In this document: piece by piece, positions 44,019-53,027 of the stretch
How the letters are laid out: every line of letters starts with the position of its first letter
Position numbering within the stretch: position 1 is the stretch's first letter
NCBI GenBank assembly: GCA_002419585.1
Contig: DIGJ01000018.1
Location: forward strand, 1 to 64,000
DNA: 64,000 nucleotides
Direction of reading: 5' to 3'
Origin: Lachnoclostridium sp. UBA5725
GTDB taxonomy: Bacteria > Bacillota > Clostridia > Lachnospirales > Lachnospiraceae
Made by a program: the position numbers and the translations under genes
Notes under the pieces: model-generated
The model's database searches: none
What the model was told of the DNA's origin: nothing
What the model saw: only the letters and a program-made list of their open reading frames with translations

Positions 44019-45518
44019 CTATTTACGCTTAAATTTATCCCCTAGTAACTGTTCGAGTGTATGATACAACTCTTTCGATTTTTCCAGATCCTCCTTTCGA
44101 ATTGCCAATTCAAGGCGAAATACGCTTCGCTCCAAATCTTCCTTTTCTTTTCCTACCAGTATCTTTACGGCCTTTGCAAATCGTTCCGCCTTTTCCCAAT
44201 TATTCATTTCAATGCAAAGGTTTAATTTATCCATATTTTTACCAATCTCTTTTTGGTTTTCTTCACTCCCAAATAAAAAAATCTGATTTACATCATAAAG
44301 ATTGGCTCCATCTTCTGAAAAGTGCAACTGTAACGCTTCTTTAGACGATAGATTTGAAATATACTTTTTTCTTGAATCTTCATAAATAAAACTTCCGGAT
44401 GCTGCATCATGAAGGCCTGCATCTTCCTCATCAGCACGGTGCAATCGTATCGAAAAGGAAAACGTACTTCCCTTTCCACGTTCACTCTTGACAAAAACAG
44501 TTCCCTTCATAAGCTCTACTAATTGTTTCGTGATACTAAGTCCAAGACCGGTTCCACCATATTTTCTTGTTATGGAAGCATCTACTTGAGAAAAGTCCTT
44601 GAACAATTTATCCAGATCTTGTTTTTCAATACCAATTCCAGTATCCATCACCATAAAGAATAGCTCAATCTCTCCATTATCGTTTTCCTGCGTCATATTT
44701 ACTTCAATGCTGATTTGTCCTACATTGGTAAACTTTATACTGTTCGATAATAAATTATTAATAATCTGAGTTAACCGAAGCTCATCTCCAATTAAATTAT
44801 CGGGTACATTTGGTGTAATACTAACACGAAGTGTTAATCCCTTTTCATTAATCATCGGAAGGGATGCTTCCATGGTTCGATCCATAAATTCACGAAAATG
44901 GAATTTTCTCTCTTCTAGCGAAAACTTTCCAGATTCAAGTTTTGAAAAATCAAGTAAGTCATCGATTATCGTTGACATATTATTGCAGCAACGTTCAATA
45001 ATACTTAGTAGACTCTTTTGTTCTTGTGAAAGCGTCGTATCACGAAATGTAGCGGCAATTCCTTTGATTCCATTGACGGGTGTTCGAAGTTCATGTGTTA
45101 CAATCGATACAAAGTCATTTCGAGTCTGTAACGCTCGTTCTGCTTGTTCTTTTGCTTTTTCCACCTGTCGGAATGCTGCTATTCGTTCCGTAATATTGAC
45201 TGCACTTATGATTTTATACGAGTCATCCCCTTGATTGGAAAATACTCTCATTTCTACTGGAAAGCAAGTTTCATTCTTTCGATATGCGAACCCATTCTTT
45301 TCTTTATTTATATATTCTACACCTTGGAAAGTCATTCGAAACTCTCTTCGAAAAATATCCATAATCGTAATACTTTCATCGGTTTCAAAATACCCCAGTT
45401 CCTTCCTTGCCATTTGGTTCCATCTTATTATCTCGCCCTTGCAATTTATGATCCAAAACATGCAATATGCATTGTCGAATACCATCTCTTTTAATTCTTG
45501 CAATTTGTCTAATTCCAT
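44019..45518 (-). CDS. Cytosolic PAS histidine kinase
   Basis: About 499 residues from ATG 45518 (AGGGGTAATCC precedes); ATG 45545 lacks a site. A PAS domain (FWIINCKGEIIRWNQMA, GYFETDESITIMDIF) with PAC-like tail is followed by HisKA (FVSIVTHELRTPVNGIKG) and HATPase (NLLSNSIKFT, DTGIGIEKQD, GGTGLGLSI). The C-terminal 120 residues are helical, have no receiver domain, and look like an HPt-like or regulatory tail. There is no membrane helix, so the signal is cytoplasmic. It is directly upstream of the REC-HD-GYP gene. Confidence 0.92.
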   Translation of the reverse strand: MELDKLQELKEMVFDNAYCMFWIINCKGEIIRWNQMARKELGYFETDESITIMDIFRREFRMTFQGVEYINKEKNGFAYRKNETCFPVEMRVFSNQGDDSYKIISAVNITERIAAFRQVEKAKEQAERALQTRNDFVSIVTHELRTPVNGIKGIAATFRDTTLSQEQKSLLSIIERCCNNMSTIIDDLLDFSKLESGKFSLEERKFHFREFMDRTMEASLPMINEKGLTLRVSITPNVPDNLIGDELRLTQIINNLLSNSIKFTNVGQISIEVNMTQENDNGEIELFFMVMDTGIGIEKQDLDKLFKDFSQVDASITRKYGGTGLGLSITKQLVELMKGTVFVKSERGKGSTFSFSIRLHRADEEDAGLHDAASGSFIYEDSRKKYISNLSSKEALQLHFSEDGANLYDVNQIFLFGSEENQKEIGKNMDKLNLCIEMNNWEKAERFAKAVKILVGKEKEDLERSVFRLELAIRKEDLEKSKELYHTLEQLLGDKFKRK

Positions 45519-45625
45519 AGGATTACCCCTAGTTTCTTGGCTCATAATTAGTTACATTTATTCTATTTCACAAAATGTGATTTGTCAACAAGTGCCCCAT
45601 GGTTGTGAACATTTTATGACTTTAC

Positions 45626-45655
45626 TTGACATTTTGCAAAATAAGTGTATATAAT
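45626..45655 (+). promoter_or_regulatory. Promoter of the XRE regulator gene
   Basis: TTGACA (45626-45631) and TATAAT (45650-45655) are 18 nt apart. A palindrome TCACA-AAA-TGTGA (45568-45580) lies upstream, between this gene and the divergent kinase, and is a candidate operator. Confidence 0.7.
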
Positions 45656-45697
45656 AACATGAAACTATACGGTCTGTGAACAAAAGGAGCCAGCCAT

Positions 45698-46042
45698 ATG
45701 AACTTTAATGTACGTTTAAAGCAATTACGACAAAAGCATAAACTGACACAAAGTGAATTAGCTGATATTCTTGGTCTAAAGCCTACTGCTATATCGAATT
45801 ATGAGTCTCAGCGAAATGAACCATCTTTTGATAAATTAATTGCACTCTCAAAATATTTTGATGTTTCATGTGATTACTTGTTAGGGATTTCCGATGCATA
45901 CCTTCCGGTTGGAGGAGAAGTGCTGGATAAAGATATTGTAGAATTCTTTGATTTATATCAAAAATTAGATGGTGATAAAGCCAAGGAAGTTCGTAATTAC
46001 ACGAATTACCTAATTTATTGTCAAGAGCATCCGGAAAAGTAA
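45698..46042 (+). CDS. XRE-family transcriptional regulator
   Basis: A 114-residue protein with an N-terminal helix-turn-helix: MNFNVRLKQLRQKHKLTQSE, LADILGLKPTAISNYESQR, SFDKLIALSKYFDVSCDYLL. The C-terminal 40 residues are helical. The ribosome site AAAGGAG precedes the ATG, and a good sigma-A promoter is present. The layout resembles SinR/Xre-type repressors. Its target is unknown; autoregulation through the upstream palindrome is possible. Confidence 0.9.
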   Translation: MNFNVRLKQLRQKHKLTQSELADILGLKPTAISNYESQRNEPSFDKLIALSKYFDVSCDYLLGISDAYLPVGGEVLDKDIVEFFDLYQKLDGDKAKEVRNYTNYLIYCQEHPEK

Positions 46043-46058
46043 GATATGTACGTATGCA

Positions 46059-46097
46059 AAAAAATGCTGTGGCCTAGTTGGCTCCACAGCATTTTTT
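46059..46097. terminator. Bidirectional terminator between XRE and SEC-C genes
   Basis: AAAAAATGCTGTGG (46059-46072) pairs with CCACAGCATTTTTT (46084-46097) around an 11-nt loop. The SEC-C gene stop lies inside the structure. Confidence 0.9.
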
Positions 46098-46580
46098 ATA
46101 TTTCTTTCCACTTCCGCAAGGACATGGATCATTACGTCCCACTTTTTTATCCTTCACGATAGTGCCTGATTTTTTTTGTTCTTTATAAAGTTCTTTTCTT
46201 TTCTCTGGTGTCAAGAGGCTATCCCAAACTTCTAATTCGTACAACCACTCTGCTTTTGCCTCTACCATATTATAATATAGTTTTTCTTTATCAATATCCA
46301 AAGATACCACAGTATCTTTATCCATCTCTTCAATTGGATTTTGAGTCTTCAAACTATCATTAATACCATCTAAAAATCCTACCATGATACTTAATTCGGT
46401 ATTGTACTTCTTTGCAAGTTCTTCAACCGTTCCACTTACTACGTTATCAATATCTGCAAGGATTTCTTCGTAAATACCTTTTTCAATCATAAAATATTCA
46501 GCCCAGAATTTTTCTCCGGCTTTTGTGTTTGTCATTTCGCGAGAATATGCGTATTCTCTCCAGTCATTTAATAAACTCAT
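46074..46580 (-). CDS. SEC-C motif protein
   Basis: A 168-residue protein. The C-terminus carries a SEC-C zinc-binding motif: GRNDPCPCGSGKKYKKCCG. The N-terminal 140 residues are helical and acidic (LLNDWREYAYSREMTNTKAG, WLYELEVWDSLL). SEC-C motifs bind zinc and are found in SecA and many stand-alone proteins; this one is not SecA. The role is unknown. There is a good ribosome site (GGGAGG). It converges on the XRE gene. Confidence 0.85.
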   Translation of the reverse strand: MSLLNDWREYAYSREMTNTKAGEKFWAEYFMIEKGIYEEILADIDNVVSGTVEELAKKYNTELSIMVGFLDGINDSLKTQNPIEEMDKDTVVSLDIDKEKLYYNMVEAKAEWLYELEVWDSLLTPEKRKELYKEQKKSGTIVKDKKVGRNDPCPCGSGKKYKKCCGAN

Positions 46581-46740
46581 AATAAACCTCCCTTTTCATG
46601 GTCCGTTTAACAGTATATCATAAAGTAGTCCAAGTTTTCAATAATTTTTTATTTTTTTACTTAATATGTATAAAAAAAATAAGGACGATAATACTATAAT
46701 CATACCAATGACAAATTATAAATACTTATCCTCCCCTGTT

Positions 46741-46790
46741 GAAGAGGCTGGCGCATAGTTTCTAATTTCCCCCTATGCGTTGGCCTCTTC
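46741..46790 (-). terminator. Hairpin terminator of the small membrane protein gene
   Basis: GAAGAGGC...CGCATAG pairs with CTATGCG...GCCTCTTC (46741-46757 with 46773-46790), with a 3-nt bulge on each side. T residues are modest on the minus strand. It sits 21 nt after the stop at 46811. Confidence 0.55.
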
Positions 46791-46810
46791 ATTTTATGAT
46801 TTTCTTACTT

Positions 46811-47047
46811 TTATCGATTTAAATCCTTGTTCTTATTCTTCAGTGCACGATAAACGAGTATATATCCATAAAGCATTACTGGGATAGCTACTGTGGAAAA
46901 AATACAAGCCATAAATAATCCTTTTGTAGCAGGTGTCGTAAAAATCGCAGAAATCAAAGTCACGACATAAAGGGCAACTAAAAATACGACTCCTATCATA
47001 GCTAAAATTCTCTGACCTTTTGGTCTTTTTTCTTTTTGATTCTCCAT
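46811..47047 (-). CDS. Small two-helix membrane protein
   Basis: A 78-residue protein with a basic N-terminus (ENQKEKRPKGQRI), two membrane segments (AMIGVVFLVALYVVTLISAI and MACIFSTVAIPVMLYGYILV) and a basic tail (RALKNKNKDLNR). A good site (AAGGAGA) precedes it. It starts 12 nt after the NUDIX gene and is probably co-transcribed with it. Function is unknown. Confidence 0.75.
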   Translation of the reverse strand: MENQKEKRPKGQRILAMIGVVFLVALYVVTLISAIFTTPATKGLFMACIFSTVAIPVMLYGYILVYRALKNKNKDLNR

Positions 47048-47059
47048 CTGGTTTTCTCC

Positions 47060-47773
47060 TTACAAATTTTCTTTTATATGCAAAAGGGCTTGTACAATCA
47101 TTCTTGGATGATCAAACGCCGTTTTGCTATTTTCTATTACTTCATAGTCCGTTTCCTTTAATATTCCTGTTTTATTATAGGTCACACCAACTTTGCTAAT
47201 AAGATGAATATCCTGTTCTTCATTTGATAATCTTAGTTCATAGATGTCACGAATTCGTTCCCCATTTGTCTGATCACATACCTTACTTTCAATCTGGCGA
47301 AAAGAAATATCCATCCACTGCGCATCGGCTGCGTCATCCCCAGCTTTTATCTTTGCTACACTATCATCTACAATTGCAAGATAAGATGTGGTAATAATTC
47401 GCGTTCTTGGGTCTCTCCAAACTTCTCCCCAAGCATACATTTGCTCAATTGGAATATCTTTCAAGCCGGTTTCTTCGGTAAGTTCCCGTTTTGCTCCGTC
47501 AATTAAGTCTTCATACATCTCAACGAATCCGCCCGGTAGGGCATAGTATCCAATACTAGGATGATTGCGTCTTTTAATCATGAGCACTTTCAGTCCTTCT
47601 TCCACACATTTCAATTCACCATGGGTACGAATCACAATAATATCAGCTGTGCTGCACGGATTCTTATATTTTAAAGGATCATATACCTCCAGAAACTCCT
47701 CTAAAGTCTGCCCGAATTCATTTTTTATTCCAGTCCCATAAAAGGATTCTATAGTTTCTAAAAAAGCTGACAT
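47060..47773 (-). CDS. NUDIX hydrolase
   Basis: A protein of about 237 residues. The NUDIX box GGFVEMYEDLIDGAKRELTE followed by ETGL fits G-x5-E-x7-RE-U-x-EE-x-G-U. Upstream VLMIKRRNHPSIGYYALPGG is typical of ADP-ribose or NAD-related NUDIX enzymes. The C-terminal part lacks an obvious NrtR DNA-binding domain. Two in-frame ATGs (47776 and 47773) follow GGAGGT; the second is used because its spacing is less tight. The substrate cannot be given. Confidence 0.85.
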   Translation of the reverse strand: MSAFLETIESFYGTGIKNEFGQTLEEFLEVYDPLKYKNPCSTADIIVIRTHGELKCVEEGLKVLMIKRRNHPSIGYYALPGGFVEMYEDLIDGAKRELTEETGLKDIPIEQMYAWGEVWRDPRTRIITTSYLAIVDDSVAKIKAGDDAADAQWMDISFRQIESKVCDQTNGERIRDIYELRLSNEEQDIHLISKVGVTYNKTGILKETDYEVIENSKTAFDHPRMIVQALLHIKENL

Positions 47774-47902
47774 CATTACCTCCATTTGTTTTCATCTGTA
47801 ACAAATATGATAGTCCATCCTGGTAAAAAATGCAAGGTTAACTGTTGACGCTTGTATTTTCTCATCGTTTGTGTCAAACTGTACAAGCTAGGAGGATATA
47901 AC

Positions 47903-48814
47903 ATGTTATACACAAAATCAAAGGAAACGTTAGCGTTCCCTGATAATTATACGGTCATTGATCTAGAAACCACCGGTCTTAATATAGAGGAAGATTCCAT
48001 TATCGAGATTGCTGCATTAAAAGTAAAAAGCGGAAAAGAAGCCGAGTATTTTCAGACACTAATTTCTTGCCCCATTACGATAACACAACGGATACAAAAT
48101 CTGACTGGAATATCAAATGAAATGCTGATGGACGCACCAATATTTTCGCAAATTGCAGGACAATTAAGCGCATTTATCGATGATGATATCATCATTGGTC
48201 ATGCTATATTGTTTGATATTACCTTTTTATCAAAGGCTTTCTTGGCAACTGGATTTATGCCCCTTGAAAATCTTTATATTGATACCTTGCCAATCTCTCA
48301 GAAACTGCTGCCAGAATTGGTCCATCATCGTTTAAAGGATATGGCCTCTTACTACAAGTTCGATACCACCAATGCCCATCGGGCGATGGTGGACTGCAAC
48401 ATGAATTATCAGGTGTTTGAGGCAATGAAGCAGACCATTATAAATACGTATACCAGTTATGATACTTTTATTTCGAATTGGAACACGCTGTCCAAACGCA
48501 TCAAGGCGGACATGATTTCAACAGACATCGAATCTTTTGACACTACACACCTTCTTTATCAGAAAAATTGTGTTATTACCGGGGCTCTTGACCGCTTTTC
48601 GCGTAAAGAAGCAATGCAGATAATCGCAAATCTTGGTGGTATCAATATGGATAAATTGAATACATCTACTGATATTTTGATCCTCGGAAATGGAGAATAC
48701 TGCGACTTATTAACTGGTATTACAAAAAAGCAAAAAAAAGCCCTCCGCCTTATCGACGAAGGGTACCCTATTAAAATCATAACTGAGCTGGAATTTTATC
48801 AGTTGCTTTCTTAA
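47903..48814 (+). CDS. DEDDh exonuclease with C-terminal BRCT domain (DnaQ-like)
   Basis: A 303-residue protein from ATG 47903 after TAGGAGG; 17 further upstream codons lack a site. The exonuclease domain (about 15-180) has VIDLETTGLNIEEDSIIEIA, GHAILFDITFL and HRAMVDCNMNYQVFE, so the DEDDh residues are present. The C-terminal 80 residues (CVITGALDRFSRKEAMQIIA, LGGINMDKLNTSTDILILG) are a BRCT domain. It is related to polymerase III epsilon or PolC exonuclease. It probably acts in DNA repair; the exact role is unknown. Confidence 0.9.
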   Translation: MLYTKSKETLAFPDNYTVIDLETTGLNIEEDSIIEIAALKVKSGKEAEYFQTLISCPITITQRIQNLTGISNEMLMDAPIFSQIAGQLSAFIDDDIIIGHAILFDITFLSKAFLATGFMPLENLYIDTLPISQKLLPELVHHRLKDMASYYKFDTTNAHRAMVDCNMNYQVFEAMKQTIINTYTSYDTFISNWNTLSKRIKADMISTDIESFDTTHLLYQKNCVITGALDRFSRKEAMQIIANLGGINMDKLNTSTDILILGNGEYCDLLTGITKKQKKALRLIDEGYPIKIITELEFYQLLS

Positions 48815-48836
48815 AAATGTTCAACGAAAGACTTTA

Positions 48837-49775
48837 TTATACAAGGTTCAGTATTTCTTCTTTGGCAGGTTCTGTTTCTTCTATCTCAATTGCATAGAGT
48901 ACAGGACCTTTTCCATTGTAATCCGTCCAAAATTCGTTTTTTACTTCTGCGGTTACTTTCACCCATTGTTTATTCTCAAGATGTCTTGCCTGCCTTGTCT
49001 TACATACAAAACCAAGGAATGCAATATCATCTGCACAACACGTCATAGCCATTCTGCCGGGCACAAAGTAATTTTTTGGGAAACCTCCTGGTTTTAACAC
49101 CATACCTTTAAATTGTACTTTCTTGCCAACATAACGATCCGTATTTTCCAGTGCATCAATATACCAGATGCCAAATGCTTCCTCATCAATTTCAATAGTT
49201 GGAGCGTTTACATCGTATGGCAGATCTTCTTCGGTTATAACATCCACCATGTCTTCATCTGCATCCTCAAAGACAACCTGTGCTCTTTGATTGATTGCTT
49301 TCAGAGCCCTACGATATACTGGAAGATCTTCGATTCCCTGACAACGGTTGAAAATAATCATATCTGATTTTCGAATCATTTCTGCCAATAAGGATTTCAT
49401 ATTTGCAAAATAAGTAGTAAACGTAGATGCATCAAGAAAAGAGATCTGCTGCTGAATCTCCCAATGTCCAGGAAGTTTCATATCCTTGGCATTCCACATT
49501 CCATTGTATTCAAGCAAAATACGTTCTGGCTTATATTTGTTTTCCAGTGTAATCAGTTTTTCAACGGTAAAATCTTCCTGATCTTCTATCATTTCCAAAA
49601 TGGTACGATTTTTATCTAATAGCTTAGAATCATATTCCACCAATCCATCTTCACAAACAATCAATAGCGTAGTGCCCTCCACCAAAAAGTAATCTTCATC
49701 AATTGTTTGATTCAAAAAGGTAGTCTTCCCACTCTCCAAAAAACCATTTATTAAGTATATTGGCATTGTTTCCAT
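48837..49775 (-). CDS. CobW-like GTPase fused to a DUF1980 (YcgQ-like) domain
   Basis: A 312-residue protein. Walker A is GFLESGKTTFLN near the N-terminus. The usual G3E Cys-x-Cys-Cys metal motif is absent at the expected place (CEDGLVEYDSKLL follows). The G4-like motif is IFNRCQ. From about 210 on, ENTDRYVGKKVQFKGMVL, GRMAMTCCADDIAFLGFVC and WVKVTAEVKNEFW resemble the C-terminal DUF1980/TIGR03943 domain of YcgQ-type proteins. So it looks like a GTPase plus a Cys-pair metal domain. It follows the His-rich CobW gene by 37 nt. A role in metal homeostasis is inferred. Confidence 0.75.
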   Translation of the reverse strand: METMPIYLINGFLESGKTTFLNQTIDEDYFLVEGTTLLIVCEDGLVEYDSKLLDKNRTILEMIEDQEDFTVEKLITLENKYKPERILLEYNGMWNAKDMKLPGHWEIQQQISFLDASTFTTYFANMKSLLAEMIRKSDMIIFNRCQGIEDLPVYRRALKAINQRAQVVFEDADEDMVDVITEEDLPYDVNAPTIEIDEEAFGIWYIDALENTDRYVGKKVQFKGMVLKPGGFPKNYFVPGRMAMTCCADDIAFLGFVCKTRQARHLENKQWVKVTAEVKNEFWTDYNGKGPVLYAIEIEETEPAKEEILNLV

Positions 49776-49812
49776 CCTGGCACCTCATTTCTAAATATTG
49801 AACTTATACTTC

Positions 49813-50907
49813 TTACTTAAATAATTGTTCCAAAGCTTCTTCCTTTAACTTTGATCCAATCACGCAAACTTTACCCGTATAATCTGGCTTACCTTTTCTA
49901 AGTTCCATTTCTCCTGGAACATAGTCAAAGTAAATCCATTCCTCGTTATCTTTGGATTTCACCATACCTTTGGCACGAAGTACAATACCGTAAGTCTCTT
50001 CCTCTTCCAAACGGGCTAACTTACTCTTTAATTCATCTTCTGCATAGGAAATTGGTGCTTCGAATCCCCAGCTTCCAAATACTTCATCGGCGTGATGATG
50101 TCCATGTTCATGCCCATGATTGTGTCCACAGCCACAGCCACATTCTTCGCCGTGTTCATGATGATGTTCATGCTCTTCTTCATGGTCATGGTGATGTCCA
50201 CAGCCACATTCCTCATCATGATCATGATGGTGTCCACAGCCACATTTTTCATCCTGATCGTGATGATGTTCATGATGGTGTTTCATTTCTTCTAGCATTT
50301 CTTTTTCTAATGTATTTGTCTTTTCAATTGCTTCAAGTACTGCGGTTCCATCTAACTGATCCCATGGAGTAGTAATGATGGTAGCCTCTTTATTATAGTT
50401 ACGAATTAATTCGACACAAGCATTGATTTTGTCTTCTGACATCTTGTCCGTACGGCTTAAAATAATCGTCCCTGCATGTTCAATCTGATTAATAAAGAAT
50501 TCTCCGAAATTTTTCACAAACATTTTACACTTTATCGCATCCACAACAGCTACTGTACTATTTAGTGTACTTCCATTTTCACGCACGTCTTCAACTGCCT
50601 TTGTGACATCCGAAAGTTTGCCTACTCCAGATGGTTCAATTAATATGCGCTCTGGCTTATATTTTTCGATTACTTCTTTTAATGACGCACCAAAATCTCC
50701 AACAAGAGAACAACAAATGCATCCAGAGTTCATTTCACGAATTTCGATACCAGCTTCTTTTAAGAATCCGCCGTCAATTCCGATTTCTCCGAATTCATTT
50801 TCTATCAATACAACTTTTTGTCCATTTAACGCTTCTTTTAAAAGCTTTTTGACTAATGTAGTTTTTCCAGCACCTAAAAATCCAGATATAATATCAATCT
50901 TTATCAT
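49813..50907 (-). CDS. G3E GTPase (CobW family) with large His/Cys-rich metal-binding segment
   Basis: A 364-residue protein from ATG 50907 (GGAAGGAATATT precedes). Walker A is GFLGAGKTTLVKKLL. The metal motif CICC lies in MNSGCICCSLVG. LSRTDK is the G4 motif. Between about 215 and 285 is a dense His/Asp/Glu stretch with repeats of ECGCGHHHDHDE type, four CGCG units in all. The CobW C-terminal domain follows (YGIVLRAKGMV). Such inserts bind nickel, zinc or cobalt. Placement in the larB-larC run suggests nickel delivery (inference); zinc (ZNG1/YciC-like) is the alternative. Confidence 0.88.
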   Translation of the reverse strand: MIKIDIISGFLGAGKTTLVKKLLKEALNGQKVVLIENEFGEIGIDGGFLKEAGIEIREMNSGCICCSLVGDFGASLKEVIEKYKPERILIEPSGVGKLSDVTKAVEDVRENGSTLNSTVAVVDAIKCKMFVKNFGEFFINQIEHAGTIILSRTDKMSEDKINACVELIRNYNKEATIITTPWDQLDGTAVLEAIEKTNTLEKEMLEEMKHHHEHHHDQDEKCGCGHHHDHDEECGCGHHHDHEEEHEHHHEHGEECGCGCGHNHGHEHGHHHADEVFGSWGFEAPISYAEDELKSKLARLEEEETYGIVLRAKGMVKSKDNEEWIYFDYVPGEMELRKGKPDYTGKVCVIGSKLKEEALEQLFK

Positions 50908-51022
50908 AATATTCCTTCCAATCCTTTCAATCGAACTGTCCACCTAAATTTGCGGATCAGTATAACCTAATTTATCCATTACGGTGTACATCATACCACA
51001 AGCAAATTAAGAAATCAAATCG

Positions 51023-52009
51023 TTACACGAAAACCTCGTAGGAACTTTCACTCTTATTATAAAAGCTTAGCAGTGCTTCTAAGGAACCTTCCACCATACT
51101 GGCAACTGCTGCATCGGTATAAAAAGCCATATGCTGTGTCATCGTAACATTTGGAAACTGACGAAGATATGCCATATCTTTGTTAGAAATAATGTCAGAG
51201 CGAAGGTCATGATGGTATATGCCTTCTTCTTTCTCAAAAACATCAAGTCCCAGAGCCCCAATTTTTTCTGTTTCCACCGCCTCAATGATATCCGGTATTG
51301 ACATGAGCTCGCCTCTTGCACAGTTAATAATGATGACTCCCGGCTTCATCTTTGCAATCGAATTTTTATCAATCATATGATACGTACTGTCAAGCAACGG
51401 TGTGTGCAATGAAATCACATCACTTTTTTCATATAGTTCGTCCAAAGAAACATAAGTCACCATTTCTTTCAGACTTTCTTTTTTATAGGCATCGTATGCA
51501 ATAATATTACACCCAAATCCTTGAAGATTTCGAACGACCGATTCTCCAATTTTTCCAGTTCCGATAATACCAACTGTGAGATTTCTAAGTTCTCTTCCCT
51601 GCAATCCTCGCAAGGAATAATCATTTACATTTCCACGAAATAGAGCCTGTTTATAGTGTCTTAATGACATAAGTAGCAACATGACCGAAAACTCTGCTAC
51701 ACCATTTGGAGCATACTGTGAATTACTGATACGAATGCCTACTTTCTTTGCATATTCTACATCGATATGGTTAAATCCGATCGTTCTGGTTGCTAAAAAC
51801 TTCACGCCAAACGCTTTCATTTTATCTAAAATTTCGGAACTAATATTACTTCGTCCCAAAATGGTGATTCCATCCTGACCGCTAATTTGGTCAATATTTT
51901 CTAAGGTCAAGGCTTCGCTACAGTAAGTAACCTCCATGTGAAAACGCTCCGCTTGTTCTAAAAAGTCTTTCTTTTCATCTTCTCTTACTTCAAATGCTAT
52001 TACTTTCAT
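51023..52009 (-). CDS. D-2-hydroxyacid dehydrogenase, probably D-lactate dehydrogenase
   Basis: A 328-residue NAD-dependent enzyme. The Rossmann motif is GIIGTGKIGESVVRNLQGFG. Catalytic Arg lies in INCARGELM, Glu in DVFEKEEGIYH, and His in MTQHMAFYTD. The sequence FATRTIGFNHIDVEYAKKVG fits the D-LDH subgroup. It follows the aldo/keto reductase by 3 nt, and larC/larB are two genes upstream. This supports D-lactate as substrate in a lactate-interconversion context. Related hydroxyacids cannot be excluded. Confidence 0.88.
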   Translation of the reverse strand: MKVIAFEVREDEKKDFLEQAERFHMEVTYCSEALTLENIDQISGQDGITILGRSNISSEILDKMKAFGVKFLATRTIGFNHIDVEYAKKVGIRISNSQYAPNGVAEFSVMLLLMSLRHYKQALFRGNVNDYSLRGLQGRELRNLTVGIIGTGKIGESVVRNLQGFGCNIIAYDAYKKESLKEMVTYVSLDELYEKSDVISLHTPLLDSTYHMIDKNSIAKMKPGVIIINCARGELMSIPDIIEAVETEKIGALGLDVFEKEEGIYHHDLRSDIISNKDMAYLRQFPNVTMTQHMAFYTDAAVASMVEGSLEALLSFYNKSESSYEVFV

Positions 52010-52012
52010 TTT

Positions 52013-53017
52013 TTATACACTCATTTCTATAGAATAGGAATCAATTTGTTTCAGTTCTTCCTTCGTGAAGGATATTTTATCTATTATTTCTAAGTTCTCT
52101 ATAATCTGTGTTGGCTTTGATGCACCTATCAAAACACTCGTAACCTCACCATCACGCAGTACCCAGCTTAGTGCCATCTGTGCAAGCGTTTGTCCTCGCC
52201 CTTTAGCAATCGCATTAAGCCCCTCGATTTCTTTGATTCGTTCTGGGGTTAGATTATTTTCCTTTAAAAATCGGCCATCCTTTGCAATTCGACTGTCTGA
52301 TGGAATCCCATGAAGGTATTTGTCCGTTAACATTCCTTGCGCAAGCGGACTAAATGCAATAATTCCGCAGCCATGTTTTGCTGCGTATGATTTTAAACCA
52401 TCTTCTTCCATACTACGGTCAAAGATCGAATATCTCCTTTGGTTTATAATAAATGGGCACCGAAGTTCTTTTAATATCTTCATGGCCGCTATGGTATGTT
52501 CCTTGTCATAATTGGAAATGCCCGCATAAAGTGCCTTCCCGCTCTTTACTGCTTGATCTAGTGCCATCATGGATTCTTCTAACGGTGTTTCTGGGTCCAT
52601 TCTGTGATGATAGAAAATGTCAACATAATCAAGATCAAGGCGTTTTAGGCTCTGATCAAGACTAGAAAGTAAATGCTTTCTACTGCCAAAGTTTCCATAA
52701 GGACCTTCCCACATGTCATATCCAGCCTTTGTACTAATGAGTAGTTCATCCCGATACGCATGCATTTCATTTTTTAGAATACGTCCTATGTTCGTTTCTG
52801 CACTTCCTGCAATGGGACCATAATTGTTTGCGAGATCAAAGTGTGTAATACCCTGATCAAATGCCGTAGTGCATAGTTCCTTCATCGAATCATACGATGC
52901 ATTGGAACCAAAATTATGCCATAATCCAAGCGACACCATGGGAAGCTTGATCCCACTATTGCCACATTTTTGATAACTCATCTTGACATAACGTTCTTTA
53001 TTTGCTACATAGGTCAT
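52013..53017 (-). CDS. Aldo/keto reductase (YghZ-like)
   Basis: A 334-residue TIM-barrel NADPH oxidoreductase. The family start ANKERYVKMSYQKCGNSGIK and LGLWHNFGSNASYDSM are as in E. coli YghZ (L-glyceraldehyde 3-phosphate reductase). Catalytic residues are Asp in HFDLANNYGP, with its Tyr, Lys in LISTKAGYDMW and His in FYHHRMDPETPLEE. VLIGASKP is the cofactor motif. It follows larC by 10 nt. A methylglyoxal or glyceraldehyde phosphate role is possible; co-location with lactate genes favours methylglyoxal-linked metabolism (inference). Confidence 0.9.
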   Translation of the reverse strand: MTYVANKERYVKMSYQKCGNSGIKLPMVSLGLWHNFGSNASYDSMKELCTTAFDQGITHFDLANNYGPIAGSAETNIGRILKNEMHAYRDELLISTKAGYDMWEGPYGNFGSRKHLLSSLDQSLKRLDLDYVDIFYHHRMDPETPLEESMMALDQAVKSGKALYAGISNYDKEHTIAAMKILKELRCPFIINQRRYSIFDRSMEEDGLKSYAAKHGCGIIAFSPLAQGMLTDKYLHGIPSDSRIAKDGRFLKENNLTPERIKEIEGLNAIAKGRGQTLAQMALSWVLRDGEVTSVLIGASKPTQIIENLEIIDKISFTKEELKQIDSYSIEMSV

Positions 53018-53027
53018 ATGTTTATCC

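Noticed and set aside
45235..45654. 139-residue plus-strand ORF opposite the PAS kinase
   Set aside because: It is antisense to a well-supported kinase gene, with no domain and no ribosome site.
50052..50372. His/Asp-rich plus-strand ORFs at the CobW gene
   Set aside because: They are antisense shadows of the repetitive His-rich segment. The codon repeats create open frames in every phase.
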